Source of the DNA: Bacillus badius NBRC 15713
Lineage (GTDB): Bacteria; Bacillota; Bacilli; Bacillales; Domibacillaceae
DNA length: 64,000 nucleotides
Assembly: GCF_001591605.1 (NCBI RefSeq)
Contig: NZ_BCVF01000021.1
Span: forward strand, 1 to 64,000
Direction of reading: 5' to 3'
Shown: piece by piece, positions 27,082-35,680 of the stretch
Layout: every line of letters starts with the position of its first letter
How positions within the stretch are numbered: the stretch's first letter is position 1
The notes under the pieces: generated by a model
Databases searched by the model: none
Told to the model about the DNA's origin: nothing
The model's input: the letters and a program-made list of their open reading frames with translations, nothing else
Program-made: the position numbers and the translations under genes

Positions 27082-27927
27082 TTAAAAATAAAATAAATGG
27101 TCGGCATTCACTTGCTCATATTTTTCCTGCCGGTTGCCCGCCTCTTCCGAGTATTGAACATACAATCCAGCCATCATAGCATTGAGCAGGGAAAAAAGCG
27201 GAGGGAAAACATCCAATGTTGAGTTTTCCTGGCTCCCTACACCAAGAACTAAATCGCTGAATTCCGCCACGGGGGCTGATGCCGAATCAGTCAAGCTAAT
27301 AACAAAGACTCCCCGTTTCTTCGCCATTTCCGCGATGTGAACCGTTTCTTTTACATATCGGTGAAAGGTAATTCCGATAAAAACCGACTCTTGATCCATG
27401 TTTTGCAAAATCGTGACCAGATCATCCAGCCCCGGCTGAATTAACTTTACATGGTCCCTTACAAGTCCCAAGGTAAATGCGAACCACTGGGCAGGGGCAA
27501 ACGATGTTCTCATTCCGGTTAAAAAAACATTTTTGGCGTTCATGATTTTATTCACTGCCAGCTGAATCTCTTCCTCGGAAATTGTATCGATCACTCTTTG
27601 AATGTTTTCTTTGTCTTTTTGCATCACTTGAGCAAAAAAGTGCGGCTGCTGGGCCATCTCCATTTTAGAAGAATAGTAACGGCTTAAGCTGCTTTGATGC
27701 TGAATCAGATACTCACGAATAATAGACTGCAAATGAGCATATCCTTTCAGCCCAAGTGAATAGCAGAAGCGGATCACTGTTGTTTCGCTAACGGAAGTTT
27801 GTTTGCCCACTTCGCTTGCAGGCAGCAAAGCGACTTTTTCAGGAAAATGAAGAACATATTTTCCTACTTTTTGCTGGCTTTTAGATAAAGAAGAACATTT
27901 CTCTTTTATTAAATCGAGTATTTCCAT
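27082..27927 (-). CDS. MurR/RpiR family transcriptional regulator
   Basis: 281 aa. An N-terminal HTH_6 domain (1-75; LSKSQQKVGKYVLHFPEKVA and SVSETTVIRFCYSLGLKGYAHLQ) is followed by a SIS sugar-isomerase domain (about 125-255) with NVFLTGMRTSFAPAQ and SLTDSASAPVAEFSD. Such regulators usually sense sugar phosphates. It is first in the row with the N-acyltransferase, racemase and permease, 140 bp upstream of the acyltransferase. A 7-bp inverted repeat lies in its promoter region, suggesting autoregulation. Confidence 0.9.
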   Translation of the reverse strand: MEILDLIKEKCSSLSKSQQKVGKYVLHFPEKVALLPASEVGKQTSVSETTVIRFCYSLGLKGYAHLQSIIREYLIQHQSSLSRYYSSKMEMAQQPHFFAQVMQKDKENIQRVIDTISEEEIQLAVNKIMNAKNVFLTGMRTSFAPAQWFAFTLGLVRDHVKLIQPGLDDLVTILQNMDQESVFIGITFHRYVKETVHIAEMAKKRGVFVISLTDSASAPVAEFSDLVLGVGSQENSTLDVFPPLFSLLNAMMAGLYVQYSEEAGNRQEKYEQVNADHLFYF

Positions 27928-27972
27928 GTTTACTTCTCCTTAAATTGAAGTATAAACACCATTTCCTTATAA

Positions 27973-27992
27973 TATGAAGCTGAAACTTCATA
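27973..27992. promoter_or_regulatory. Inverted repeat, candidate RpiR-type operator
   Basis: TATGAAG-CTGAAA-CTTCATA is a perfect 7-bp inverted repeat 46 bp upstream of the regulator start. Another half-like GAAGTATA lies nearer the gene. Confidence 0.45.
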
Positions 27993-28145
27993 ATAGAATA
28001 TAAAATATCATAACTTCTAGGGATTCACAACCTTTTTTCTGACTATTCCGTAAAAAGAACGCTATCGAAATTTAAAAAAGAAGCATATTTTTTGGCACTA
28101 AGGGAAAAAGAAAAACAATTAGTCTAGCAAGAAAGGAGAGATTCT

Positions 28146-28403
28146 ATGCCTTCCAAATGGACCAAGCTTGCCGCCGGCCCGCTTCTTGCCGCTATGATGC
28201 TTGGAGCATGCAGCGGAAACGATGAACCGGACGAAAAAGAAAAGCCGGTCATGGACGAGCCGACAGATAAAATAGAGGAGGATGAAGATAACCAAGGCGG
28301 CTCTACTGAAAAAAATGCCGAAAACGATGGCAATCCTGAAGAAGGAGACAAGGAAGAAGATCCGGGTATTGATAAAGAAGATACGCAAATGGACGGAAAT
28401 TAA
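28146..28403 (+). CDS. Small acidic lipoprotein, hypothetical
   Basis: 85-aa secreted lipoprotein candidate. A positively charged start (MPSKWTK), a hydrophobic stretch and the lipobox LGAC with Cys at about residue 21 are followed by a very acidic, low-complexity tail rich in Asp, Glu, Asn and Lys with no folded-domain signature. AAAGGAGAG precedes the ATG. I do not recognise a family; short acidic lipoproteins like this are common in Bacillus and of unknown role. It is followed by a bidirectional terminator. Confidence 0.75.
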   Translation: MPSKWTKLAAGPLLAAMMLGACSGNDEPDEKEKPVMDEPTDKIEEDEDNQGGSTEKNAENDGNPEEGDKEEDPGIDKEDTQMDGN

Positions 28404-28406
28404 TGA

Positions 28407-28444
28407 AAAGGCTCTGCACATGTGTTAGCGTGCAGAGCTTTTTT
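28407..28444. terminator. Bidirectional terminator
   Basis: GCTCTGCAC-N10-GTGCAGAGC with flanking A- and T-runs lies between the lipoprotein gene (+) and the lysine dehydrogenase-like gene (-). Confidence 0.88.
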
Positions 28445-28455
28445 GCCGAATCTAC

Positions 28456-29601
28456 TTACAAAACTTCAGTAATAATGACTCCCCGTTTGGCCATTTCCTT
28501 AATGTATTCATCGCCCGGGACGATTTGTTCGGGAGGATAAACGCCGGTCTTGGTAATGCTCCCGCTCCCAATCATTTGGGCAACCACAGAAATAGTATTC
28601 GCCGTCGCCCGCGCCATGGCTGTTACGTTATTGGTTTGATCTTTATGCGTAATCATTTCATATGTTCTGCCGGCTTTGCTTCCTTCCTTTACTCCTTTCG
28701 TTTCTACTCTTAACAGCACGACATCCTCTTTATCTTTTAAATCAACAATTGGATCGAGCGTTTTCAACAGCACATCCCTCGGCTTCACCTGCATGCCGTT
28801 TACCTCAACAGTATAATCGGCACGGGTTAAATTTAAATCCACAAGCAATTTGAATTTCTCAGCATGCCCCGGGTAACGGACGGTTTTATATTCCAGACAC
28901 TCCAGCTCAGGATAGGAATAAGAAAGTGTTGATGTTCCTCCTGCGGTGTGAAAAGCTTCCAGCGGCCCAAACTTTTCAAAATGGATAGGCTCCACCTCTG
29001 ACAAAGATGGAATCTCTCTTTTTTGGCCATTCCTGATAATGAAGGATGGATCAGTATAATGATCAAAGACGCCTTCCATGGAGAATACATGGTTGTATTC
29101 AAGCGGCGGCTCCGGCCGCAACGGGATTCCACCTACATACAGCTTGATCGATTCCGCTTTGTCCAACTGACTGGCCCCGTAACCCGCTAAAATATTTATC
29201 ATCCCGGGAGCCACGCCCAGATCAGGAATCAGTGTTACACCGGCTTCTTTTGCTTCGTCGGTCATTTCCAGCACTCGTTCAGTTGCCTGGCCAATATGCC
29301 CTCCGAGATCGACGGAATGTACACCAGCTGCAATCGCTGCCTTTGCTACCGCCACATTAAACGAATAGAATAAAGCATTTATAACTACATCATGCTCTTT
29401 CATTAAACTGATGAGCTGCTCTTCGTTTGAGGCATCCACAAACGCTGCCTGCAATTTCGGAGATTGAAGGATTTCACATGTCCGCTTTGCCTTTTCCACA
29501 TCATAATCAGCCAATGTAGTTTTGGCCACTCCTTGACAATTCACCAAGTCCCTTGCCGCTTCTTTTCCCATTAGTCCAGATCCTAATACTAAGACGCGCA
29601 T
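28456..29601 (-). CDS. Saccharopine dehydrogenase family protein, probable lysine 6-dehydrogenase
   Basis: 381 aa from the ATG at 29601 with AGGGAGGG 7 bp upstream; the frame extends further upstream without support. A Rossmann fold starts [19 protein letters not shown]; further blocks are [37 protein letters not shown] and [18 protein letters not shown]. These closely resemble, from memory, the NAD-dependent L-lysine 6-dehydrogenase of Geobacillus, which deaminates the epsilon-amino group to give piperideine-6-carboxylate. A saccharopine reductase role is less likely. It is monocistronic. Confidence 0.8.
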   Translation of the reverse strand: MRVLVLGSGLMGKEAARDLVNCQGVAKTTLADYDVEKAKRTCEILQSPKLQAAFVDASNEEQLISLMKEHDVVINALFYSFNVAVAKAAIAAGVHSVDLGGHIGQATERVLEMTDEAKEAGVTLIPDLGVAPGMINILAGYGASQLDKAESIKLYVGGIPLRPEPPLEYNHVFSMEGVFDHYTDPSFIIRNGQKREIPSLSEVEPIHFEKFGPLEAFHTAGGTSTLSYSYPELECLEYKTVRYPGHAEKFKLLVDLNLTRADYTVEVNGMQVKPRDVLLKTLDPIVDLKDKEDVVLLRVETKGVKEGSKAGRTYEMITHKDQTNNVTAMARATANTISVVAQMIGSGSITKTGVYPPEQIVPGDEYIKEMAKRGVIITEVL

Positions 29602-29828
29602 GTTTGGTCCCTCCCTGTTTGTTTCCTTTGTACATAACAGTATATGAGCCAAAACCGATTTCTTGATCTGAAACATTTGAAATAGCCTGCTATAGGTATA
29701 CTTGCAACAGGCAGGCCGCCTCAACAGAAAAAGTGAAGGACTGCAAAAAAAGAGCATAGCCGCCCCTTCAGGCGGACATCTGCTCTTCTCTGTTCGTTGT
29801 ATGATTCATTTGATTGGGAGCTGCTTCT

Positions 29829-30551
29829 TCATTTATCAGAAACTTCGCAGCTTTCATCTGTACAGGCTGCGCCATTGCTTGCCTCTTCAGACAGGTCCTT
29901 TAACACAGGCTTCCCGTTTTCCTCTTCCCATACCTGCTGCAGGGCGGATTTGAATACATCCACCGGCTGCGCTCCGGAAACAGCATATTTATTGTTCAAC
30001 ACAAAAAACGGAACACCTTGCACACCAAGCTGACGCGCTTCCGCTTCATCCGCGCGCACGTCCTCTGTCAGGCGGCTTCCTTGCAAAAATGAAAGCGCCT
30101 CTTTCTCATCCAGCCCGACGGCAGCGGCTATGTTAGCTAATACTTGAGCATCACTAAGGATAAGCGAATCCGTGAAATAGGCCTTTAACAGCTGTTCAGT
30201 GATCTCCGCTCCTTTCCCTTTTTCCGCAGCAAACTTGGCAAGGCGGTGGGCATCAAGCGTGTTGACCGGCTTCATCTGTTCAAAGTTGAACGTCAGGCCG
30301 GCTTCCTTGGCCTGTTCAGCGATTGAAGCATTGGTCGCTTTTGCCTGTTCAACGCTCATTCCATATTTTTTAGCCAGCATTTCATGAATGCTTTCTGAAG
30401 CTTCCTTTGGCGCATCAGGGGCTAGTTCATAGCTTTTGAAACGAATAGTCACTTGCTCTTTAAACGAAACGCCGGCTAATGCTTCTTCCAACCGCCGCTT
30501 TCCGATATAACAGAACGGACAAACAAAATCTGACCAAATCACAATCTCCAT
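29829..30551 (-). CDS. DsbA family (FrnE-like) oxidoreductase
   Basis: 240-aa thioredoxin-fold protein with a helical insertion. The active site CPFC lies near the N-terminus in WSDFVCPFCYIGKRRLEEA, and the cis-Pro loop is GVQGVPFFVLNNKY. No signal peptide is present, so it acts in the cytoplasm. The last 25 residues add two cysteines (AACTDESCEVSDK), which may form a second redox pair. The group includes polyketide isomerase-like and stress-linked disulfide proteins; the substrate is unknown. Confidence 0.88.
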   Translation of the reverse strand: MEIVIWSDFVCPFCYIGKRRLEEALAGVSFKEQVTIRFKSYELAPDAPKEASESIHEMLAKKYGMSVEQAKATNASIAEQAKEAGLTFNFEQMKPVNTLDAHRLAKFAAEKGKGAEITEQLLKAYFTDSLILSDAQVLANIAAAVGLDEKEALSFLQGSRLTEDVRADEAEARQLGVQGVPFFVLNNKYAVSGAQPVDVFKSALQQVWEEENGKPVLKDLSEEASNGAACTDESCEVSDK

Positions 30552-30730
30552 GTTTTTCTCCTTTTAAAAAAGTTTTTCTTTCTTTATCATACCGGACCAT
30601 ATGAGCAATAGAAAGCAGAAACGCTTGGCCTGCCGCCTCTCTGTATAAGCCCCTTTCATAAGCAAGCTTTGTTTCTTTCTTCAAGTTCCGGGTATACACA
30701 AAGCAACCTATGATTGAGGAGGTGCTTTTC

Positions 30731-30868
30731 ATGCCGCATACAGGAGAAACTCTAGGAAAAGGCGATTATCAATGTAAGCAATGCGGACAGGTTATCACGC
30801 TGGATGAAGATAAGGACCGGCTCCCTCCTTGTCCAGAATGTCATGAAACAGAATATAAAAGCGCGTAA
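30731..30868 (+). CDS. Small zinc-ribbon protein, 45 aa
   Basis: Short frame MPHTGETLGKGDYQCKQCG... with two CxxC pairs (CKQC and CPEC, 16 residues apart), a classic zinc-ribbon layout, and acidic residues between. AGGAGGTG lies 7 bp upstream of the ATG. Small zinc ribbons of this form occur in many Bacillaceae and resemble DUF-type zinc-ribbon proteins related to rubrerythrin-like knuckles. Function unknown; the metal ligands make the coding call good despite the size. Confidence 0.8.
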   Translation: MPHTGETLGKGDYQCKQCGQVITLDEDKDRLPPCPECHETEYKSA

Positions 30869-30911
30869 ATAAAAAAGCAGACTAGAAAACGGCTTTCTTC
30901 GCTTGTCCCGC

Positions 30912-30939
30912 ATCTCACTTCCCGGGGAGGAAGTGAGAT
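30912..30939. repeat. 11-bp perfect inverted repeat
   Basis: ATCTCACTTCC-CGGGGA-GGAAGTGAGAT lies in the 127-bp gap between the convergent zinc-ribbon and PLP-lyase genes. It has no T-run in either direction, so it is a hairpin or protein site rather than a standard terminator. Confidence 0.5.
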
Positions 30940-30995
30940 ACTTCAGCTAAGAAACTAAGAAACTGGAAACATCCCGAAGAGGCTTGAACAAAGCT

Positions 30996-32216
30996 TTATT
31001 GATGATGGGACTGAACCGGGGTCTCCGCTTCTTCCAGCTGATCCAGCGCCTGCTGCAAGTCCTCCCAAATATCCTGTTTCGCTTCCAGACCGACAGACAG
31101 GCGGATCAATTCATCGGAAATGCCCATCTGCTTTCTCGTTTGCTCAGGAATGCCCGAATGGGTCATTGTAGCCGGATGCTGAATGAGTGTTTCTGCATCG
31201 CCCAGGCTGACGGCAATTTTGATAAACGACAAATCATTGAGCAGCTTTTGCGCTTGCTGCTTGCTTCCATGAATTTCAAAAGAAATCAGTCCCCCTCCCT
31301 TTCTCATTTGTTTTTCCATAATTGCGAAATCCTTGCCTGCTTGATCGCCTGGATAGAAGACACATTTCACTGCCGGATGTTTTTTTAATTGTTCTACAAT
31401 GTATTCCGCATTTTCACAGTGGCGGTCCATACGCACCGGCAATGTTTTCATTCCTCTTAATAACAGCCAGGCATCAAAAGGGGAAATGACCCCGCCGACA
31501 TCTTTTAAAGTAGTCATGGCGATAGTATGCATCATTTCTTTCGTTCCGGCTGCCAGTCCGGCAATCACATCTCCATGTCCGCCGATATACTTTGTGGCGC
31601 TGTGCAAAACAATATCACAGCCGGCCTGCAGCGGCTGCTGAAGATACGGCGAGGAAAAGGTGTTGTCCACAACGACTGGAATGCCATGTTTTTTGGCAAC
31701 CCTTGCTACTAACTCAAGGTCGATTAATTTCATTGTCGGATTGATTGGAGTTTCTACATAAATACAAGTCGTCTCCGGACGAATCAGCTGTTCCATTTGT
31801 TCTGCTGTTTCCATTGCACAAAAATCATGGGTAATTTGATATTTCTCATTCAGCAACTCAAGGAAACCGAACGTGCATCCATAAACACCCTGCGAACATA
31901 AAATATGGTCTCCACCCTTTGTCAAAGCAACTAGTACAGCTGATACAGCAGCCATTCCCGAAGCGAATGCAAGACCGGCCTCGGCTCCTTCAAGCTCGGC
32001 AATCCTTTCTTGTAAAGCATTGACGGTCGGGTTGCCCAGCCGTGAGTAAATAAAGCCCTCTTCTTCTCCTGCAAAGCGCTTCTCCCCCTGTTCAGCGCTA
32101 TCAAAGGTAAAAGTGGAAGTTTGAAAAATAGGAGTAGCGAGGCTGCCTAAATGCTGTTTTGCATCATAGCCCGCATGAATTACTGCTGTTTCCATGTTTT
32201 TGAACTTTTCTGTCAT
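30996..32216 (-). CDS. PLP-dependent Cys/Met metabolism enzyme, probable methionine gamma-lyase
   Basis: 406 aa from the ATG at 32216 with GGGAG upstream. Cys/Met metabolism fold: ATPIFQTSTFTFDSAEQG, YSRLGNPT, ASGMAAVSAVL, and the PLP-lysine segment LHSATKYIGGHGDV. The N-terminal block METAVIHAGYDAKQHLGSL and the SQGVYGCTF region with Cys are typical of methionine gamma-lyase (methanethiol, ammonia and 2-oxobutyrate from methionine). Cystathionine gamma-synthase is the main alternative. A candidate CcpA site in its promoter region suggests catabolite control. Confidence 0.8.
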   Translation of the reverse strand: MTEKFKNMETAVIHAGYDAKQHLGSLATPIFQTSTFTFDSAEQGEKRFAGEEEGFIYSRLGNPTVNALQERIAELEGAEAGLAFASGMAAVSAVLVALTKGGDHILCSQGVYGCTFGFLELLNEKYQITHDFCAMETAEQMEQLIRPETTCIYVETPINPTMKLIDLELVARVAKKHGIPVVVDNTFSSPYLQQPLQAGCDIVLHSATKYIGGHGDVIAGLAAGTKEMMHTIAMTTLKDVGGVISPFDAWLLLRGMKTLPVRMDRHCENAEYIVEQLKKHPAVKCVFYPGDQAGKDFAIMEKQMRKGGGLISFEIHGSKQQAQKLLNDLSFIKIAVSLGDAETLIQHPATMTHSGIPEQTRKQMGISDELIRLSVGLEAKQDIWEDLQQALDQLEEAETPVQSHHQ

Positions 32217-32294
32217 CTCTTTTCGCTCCCTTAATAAAATCACAAACTTTTCATCATTCTCGTTCCTTATTATTTTATAATAAATTCAGAAAAT

Positions 32295-32308
32295 TGACAG
32301 CGCTTTCC
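32295..32308 (-). promoter_or_regulatory. cre: Candidate CcpA cre site upstream of the lyase
   Basis: Minus strand GGAAAGCGCTGTCA differs at two positions from the ideal cre TGAAAGCGCTTTCA. It lies just upstream of an AT-rich -10-like TAAAAT, where CcpA binding would block transcription. The rest of the 32217-32446 gap holds the pncB terminator. Confidence 0.45.
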
Positions 32309-32383
32309 ACTTAATAAAAAATTCAGCGGCTTACTATCCCGCTTTTACGCGATTTTTTTCATCCCATTCAGCAAAAATTAACA

Positions 32384-32413
32384 AAGGGCCAGCACTTATA
32401 CCATGCGGCCCTT
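32384..32413 (-). terminator. Terminator of pncB
   Basis: Minus-strand AAGGGCC-N16-GGCCCTT followed by TGTTAATTTTTG lies about 35 bp past the pncB stop. The T-tract is interrupted. Confidence 0.6.
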
Positions 32414-32446
32414 CTATATCATATCAAAATAAGAGAACCGCCATGT

Positions 32447-33922
32447 TTATCTATGATCACGGTTCATCGCTCTGACCTTTTCCCTGACTTCCTCAATGTT
32501 TCTCATCTTGTTATCCCAGCAAGCTTGGCTTAAATCAACAGGATATTCCTCCGGATTCAGCGAACGTTTATGCTCCTTCCACAGCAATTGAAGATTTTCT
32601 TTCGCAAAGGTTCTGATTTCTTCAATATCCGGCTGCACATAAACTAACCGGCCCTCCTGGAAAATACATTCATGCAGCTCCCGCGCTTCAAAATTAGTCA
32701 CAAACTTGCTAATGAATGTGTGGATCGGATGGAACATTTTCAGCCGCTCTTCCGCTGACGGATTTTCATCTTCCATTGCTAAGTAATCGCCTTCTGACTT
32801 GCCATTTTGCTTATTAATAATCCGATACAAGCGTTTTAATCCAGGCGTTGTTACTTTTTCAGGATTTCCGGAAATTTTAATCGTGTCCTCCATCGTGCCT
32901 TCTTCATTTTCAATCGATACAAGCTTATAAACCGCTCCTAAAGCAGCCTGATCAAAAGCCGTAATTAATTTTGTGCCGATTCCCCAGCCGTCGATTTTTG
33001 CGCCTTCTGCCTTTAAGTTCATAATTGTATATTCATCTAGATCATTGGAAGCAATGATCTTCGTATCATGAAAACCGGCGTCATCCAGCATTTTTCTCGC
33101 TTTTTTTGATAAATAAGCTAAATCGCCGCTATCCAGGCGGATGCCTGCGAAATTGATCCGGTCTCCAAGCTCCTTCGCGACTTTAATGGCTGTCGGCACG
33201 CCTGATTTAAGCGTATCGTACGTATCCACAAGAAAAACACAATCCTTGTGGCGCTCAGCATATTTATGAAAAGCCGTATACTCATCTTTATAGGTTTGAA
33301 CGAGCGAATGCGCATGCGTCCCGGAAACCGGAATGCCGAACAGCTTGCCTGCCCGTACGTTGCTCGTTCCATCAAAACCGCCAATGTAGGCTGCTCTTGT
33401 TCCCCAAATAGCCGCGTCCAGCTCATGCGCCCGCCGGCTTCCAAATTCCATCGCTGCTTCTTTACCGACTACTTGCTTGATACGGGAAGCTTTTGTGGCA
33501 ATTAATGTCTGATAATTAACGATGTTCAGCAAGGCGGTTTCAATAATTTGCGCTTCTGCAAGGGGCGCTTCCAGCCTCAGAATCGGCTCATTGCCGAATA
33601 CCATCTCGCCTTCGCGCATCGCCTTCAGCGTACCCGTAAACGTCATTTCTTTTAAATAAGCCAAAAAGTCTTCCGCATAGCCCAATTCATCACGCAAATA
33701 ACAGATGTCGCTTTCTGAAAACCTGAAGTTCTGAAGGTATTCTATAATTCGTTCTAGACCAGCAAAAATCGCATAGCCATTACCGAATGGGAGTTTTCTA
33801 AAGTACAGCTCAAATACGGCTTTTTTGTTGTGAATACCGTCATTCCAATAAGTTTCAGCCATATTAATTTGATATAAATCCGTATGCAAAGCCATTCCGT
33901 CATCTTCAAAACGCTTATTCAT
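32447..33922 (-). CDS. pncB: Nicotinate phosphoribosyltransferase
   Basis: 491 aa from the ATG at 33922 (TTG at 33943 is also open). It makes nicotinate mononucleotide from nicotinate and PRPP. Family blocks are LHTDLYQINMAETYW, MEFGSRRAHELDAAIWGTRAAYIGG with the autophosphorylated-His region, FAGIRLDSGDLAYLSKKAR and IDGWGIGTKLITAFDQ. It directly follows pncA (33944) and downstream of a Nudix protein with an NrtR-like layout, forming a three-gene NAD-salvage unit. Confidence 0.96.
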   Translation of the reverse strand: MNKRFEDDGMALHTDLYQINMAETYWNDGIHNKKAVFELYFRKLPFGNGYAIFAGLERIIEYLQNFRFSESDICYLRDELGYAEDFLAYLKEMTFTGTLKAMREGEMVFGNEPILRLEAPLAEAQIIETALLNIVNYQTLIATKASRIKQVVGKEAAMEFGSRRAHELDAAIWGTRAAYIGGFDGTSNVRAGKLFGIPVSGTHAHSLVQTYKDEYTAFHKYAERHKDCVFLVDTYDTLKSGVPTAIKVAKELGDRINFAGIRLDSGDLAYLSKKARKMLDDAGFHDTKIIASNDLDEYTIMNLKAEGAKIDGWGIGTKLITAFDQAALGAVYKLVSIENEEGTMEDTIKISGNPEKVTTPGLKRLYRIINKQNGKSEGDYLAMEDENPSAEERLKMFHPIHTFISKFVTNFEARELHECIFQEGRLVYVQPDIEEIRTFAKENLQLLWKEHKRSLNPEEYPVDLSQACWDNKMRNIEEVREKVRAMNRDHR

Positions 33923-33943
33923 CTTTACTCTTTCCCTCCACAA

Positions 33944-34489
33944 TTAAATCACTTTGGCTGCTAAACAATCTTGAAAATGACGCAATGCCCACTCATGGCC
34001 CGTCTGATTGAAGCTCGCAACCGCATCACGGTGAATAGTAATTGAATAACCTTTATTAAACGCATCCATTGCTGTATGCAGCACACAAATATCGGTGCAC
34101 ACACCAACTAAATGAATCTCAGTGATTCCCCGTTCCCGAAGCCGAATATCCAGGTCTGTCCCTGCAAAAGCGGAATAACGGGTTTTATCCATATAGTAAA
34201 GCTGTTTGTTTTCCTTGTGCTGCTGATAAACCTCCTCCAGCCGCCCATAGAGCGCTCGCCCTTCTGTGCCGGCAATGTTGTGAGGCGGGAACAGCTGCGT
34301 CTCCGGATGATAGGGGTCCCCTTTTGTATGTATATCAATGGCCAGCACAACCAAATCGCCGTCCGCCAAAAACTTTTCTGTCAGTGAAGCAATCGACTCC
34401 TCAATCTCTACCGCCGGCTGGCCGACCGGCAGCGCCCCATTTACAAAATCAATCGTGTAATCAACGTTGATCAATGCTTTTTTGCCCAT
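33944..34489 (-). CDS. pncA: Nicotinamidase / isochorismatase family hydrolase
   Basis: 181 aa. The catalytic triad of the family is visible: the N-terminal Asp in NVDYTIDFVNGALPV, the Lys after DKTRYSAFAGTDLD, and the nucleophilic Cys in HLVGVCTDICVLHTA. The metal-site pattern D-x-H occurs in AIDIHTKGDPYHPETQLFPPH. These features plus pncB immediately downstream make nicotinamide deamidation the best call. Confidence 0.94.
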   Translation of the reverse strand: MGKKALINVDYTIDFVNGALPVGQPAVEIEESIASLTEKFLADGDLVVLAIDIHTKGDPYHPETQLFPPHNIAGTEGRALYGRLEEVYQQHKENKQLYYMDKTRYSAFAGTDLDIRLRERGITEIHLVGVCTDICVLHTAMDAFNKGYSITIHRDAVASFNQTGHEWALRHFQDCLAAKVI

Positions 34490-34519
34490 ATTTCTCCATG
34501 CCCCCTTATGTGATATTCT

Positions 34520-35314
34520 TCACTTATAAATGCTCTTGACTGGATTATATTCATTAAAACGATAAAGCGTTGTTTTAAATTTAGAGTTTCTTTGGGTCGT
34601 TTTCGGGCGGCCATCCTCATTTAGCACTTTTTCAAGAAAAGGGAACTTCGGTGCCTTTCGCCAAAAAAACGGTTCAGACTTCACTACTTCCTCGACCAAG
34701 TCCCCTGACACGCATAAAATCATATGCCGCAGTTCAGATAAGGTAAATTCTTCTGGCAAAAACTCTTTAGCAAGGGTTGTCTGCAGCATCTCCAGCTGAA
34801 TTTTCTCCAATGCCTCTTTGATAATGAATTGATGGTCAAAAGCAAGCGGCAGCTGAAGTGCTTCTTGAACCGGAAATAAGCGCACATCGATGGCATCATC
34901 GCCAGCTTTTCTGCCCTCTAATAGATGTTCCGGCACCGCCGCATAATAAGCATTAGAAATCATCCAGCCCCGGGGATCACGCCCTTCCTTGTCATAGACA
35001 GCATAGTGCTTTAAATAAATTCCGCTTAGGCCGGTTTCTTCTTTCAGCTCTCGCATCGCTGCCTCAAGGGCTGTTTCATCTGGTGATACAAATCCCCCCG
35101 GCAGCGCCCATTTGCCGCCTTCAATATTCGGCTTCCCTTCGCTGTTTTGCAAAGCTCTCTTAATTAAAAGAAGATGAAGAGAGCAAGAAAACTCTGCTTT
35201 TTCGTCTGGTTTAATGGTGAAAATGACAATATCGCTTGTATATCCATCCGGAGTGCGATACTGTCTACTATCATACTCCTTTAACGCCTCGCTGTGGGAA
35301 ATAAATTTATCCAC
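34520..35314 (-). CDS. Nudix hydrolase with C-terminal winged-helix-like domain (NrtR-like)
   Basis: 264 aa, starting at GTG with an AGGGGG site. A complete Nudix box GX5EX7RELXEEXGL is present at about residues 75-97, so hydrolysis of an ADP-ribose- or NAD-type substrate is chemically possible. The region after residue 165 fits the C-terminal wHTH of NrtR regulators, ending with RNSKFKTTLYRFNEYNPVK. Adjacent pncA and pncB, 31 bp downstream, support a regulator of NAD salvage that senses ADP-ribose. It might instead be purely an enzyme. Confidence 0.8.
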   Translation of the reverse strand: MDKFISHSEALKEYDSRQYRTPDGYTSDIVIFTIKPDEKAEFSCSLHLLLIKRALQNSEGKPNIEGGKWALPGGFVSPDETALEAAMRELKEETGLSGIYLKHYAVYDKEGRDPRGWMISNAYYAAVPEHLLEGRKAGDDAIDVRLFPVQEALQLPLAFDHQFIIKEALEKIQLEMLQTTLAKEFLPEEFTLSELRHMILCVSGDLVEEVVKSEPFFWRKAPKFPFLEKVLNEDGRPKTTQRNSKFKTTLYRFNEYNPVKSIYK

Positions 35315-35345
35315 TTGCTTTTTTCCCCCTAAATAATAATTTTAA

Positions 35346-35372
35346 AATTAATGATTAATCAATCGTTAATCA
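35346..35372. promoter_or_regulatory. Palindromic AT-rich site upstream of Nudix-pncA-pncB
   Basis: TGATTAATCA (35352-35361) is a perfect 10-bp palindrome followed by a related GTTAATCA half. It lies 32-58 bp upstream of the Nudix gene and is a candidate operator for its product. Confidence 0.4.
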
Positions 35373-35535
35373 AAATATACATGAAATAAAATTGAATAAC
35401 AAGCTTTCTTTTTCCAAAAATCTGTTATTCAATCTTTTGTTGGCTATACTTTTTAAATTTTCTCACAAATTGTACGATTTTACAGGCATTTGACGAATGC
35501 TTAAACAGAATGAATAAACCGCTGTTAAAAAAAGA

Positions 35536-35561
35536 CAAAAAAAATGAGGCTCTTCTGCCCC
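35536..35561 (-). terminator. Terminator of a small minus-strand transcript
   Basis: Minus-strand GGGGC-AGAAGA-GCCTC (one G-U pair) followed by ATTTTTTTT, 18 bp after the stop of the 33-aa ORF at 35579-35680. Confidence 0.65.
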
Positions 35562-35578
35562 TGATATTGCTGTTTATT

Positions 35579-35680
35579 TTATGCACCCTTTTGGATTCTC
35601 GGCCGTTGGCTGATAGCTTTTAAGATTGATATTTTGTCTTGGACAGTTAACATTCTCCAACTTTTTACTTTTATTTTCAT
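35579..35680 (-). CDS. Candidate small basic peptide, 33 aa
   Basis: Frame starting MKIKVKSWRMLTVQDK and ending RIQKGA, strongly basic. AAAGGTGGG lies 7 bp before the ATG and an intrinsic terminator follows within 20 bp, so the unit has both translation and termination signals. I recognise no family. Upstream (35701-35723) is an imperfect AT-rich palindrome. It lies inside the 1.1-kb stretch without a large gene. Confidence 0.4.
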   Translation of the reverse strand: MKIKVKSWRMLTVQDKISILKAISQRPRIQKGA

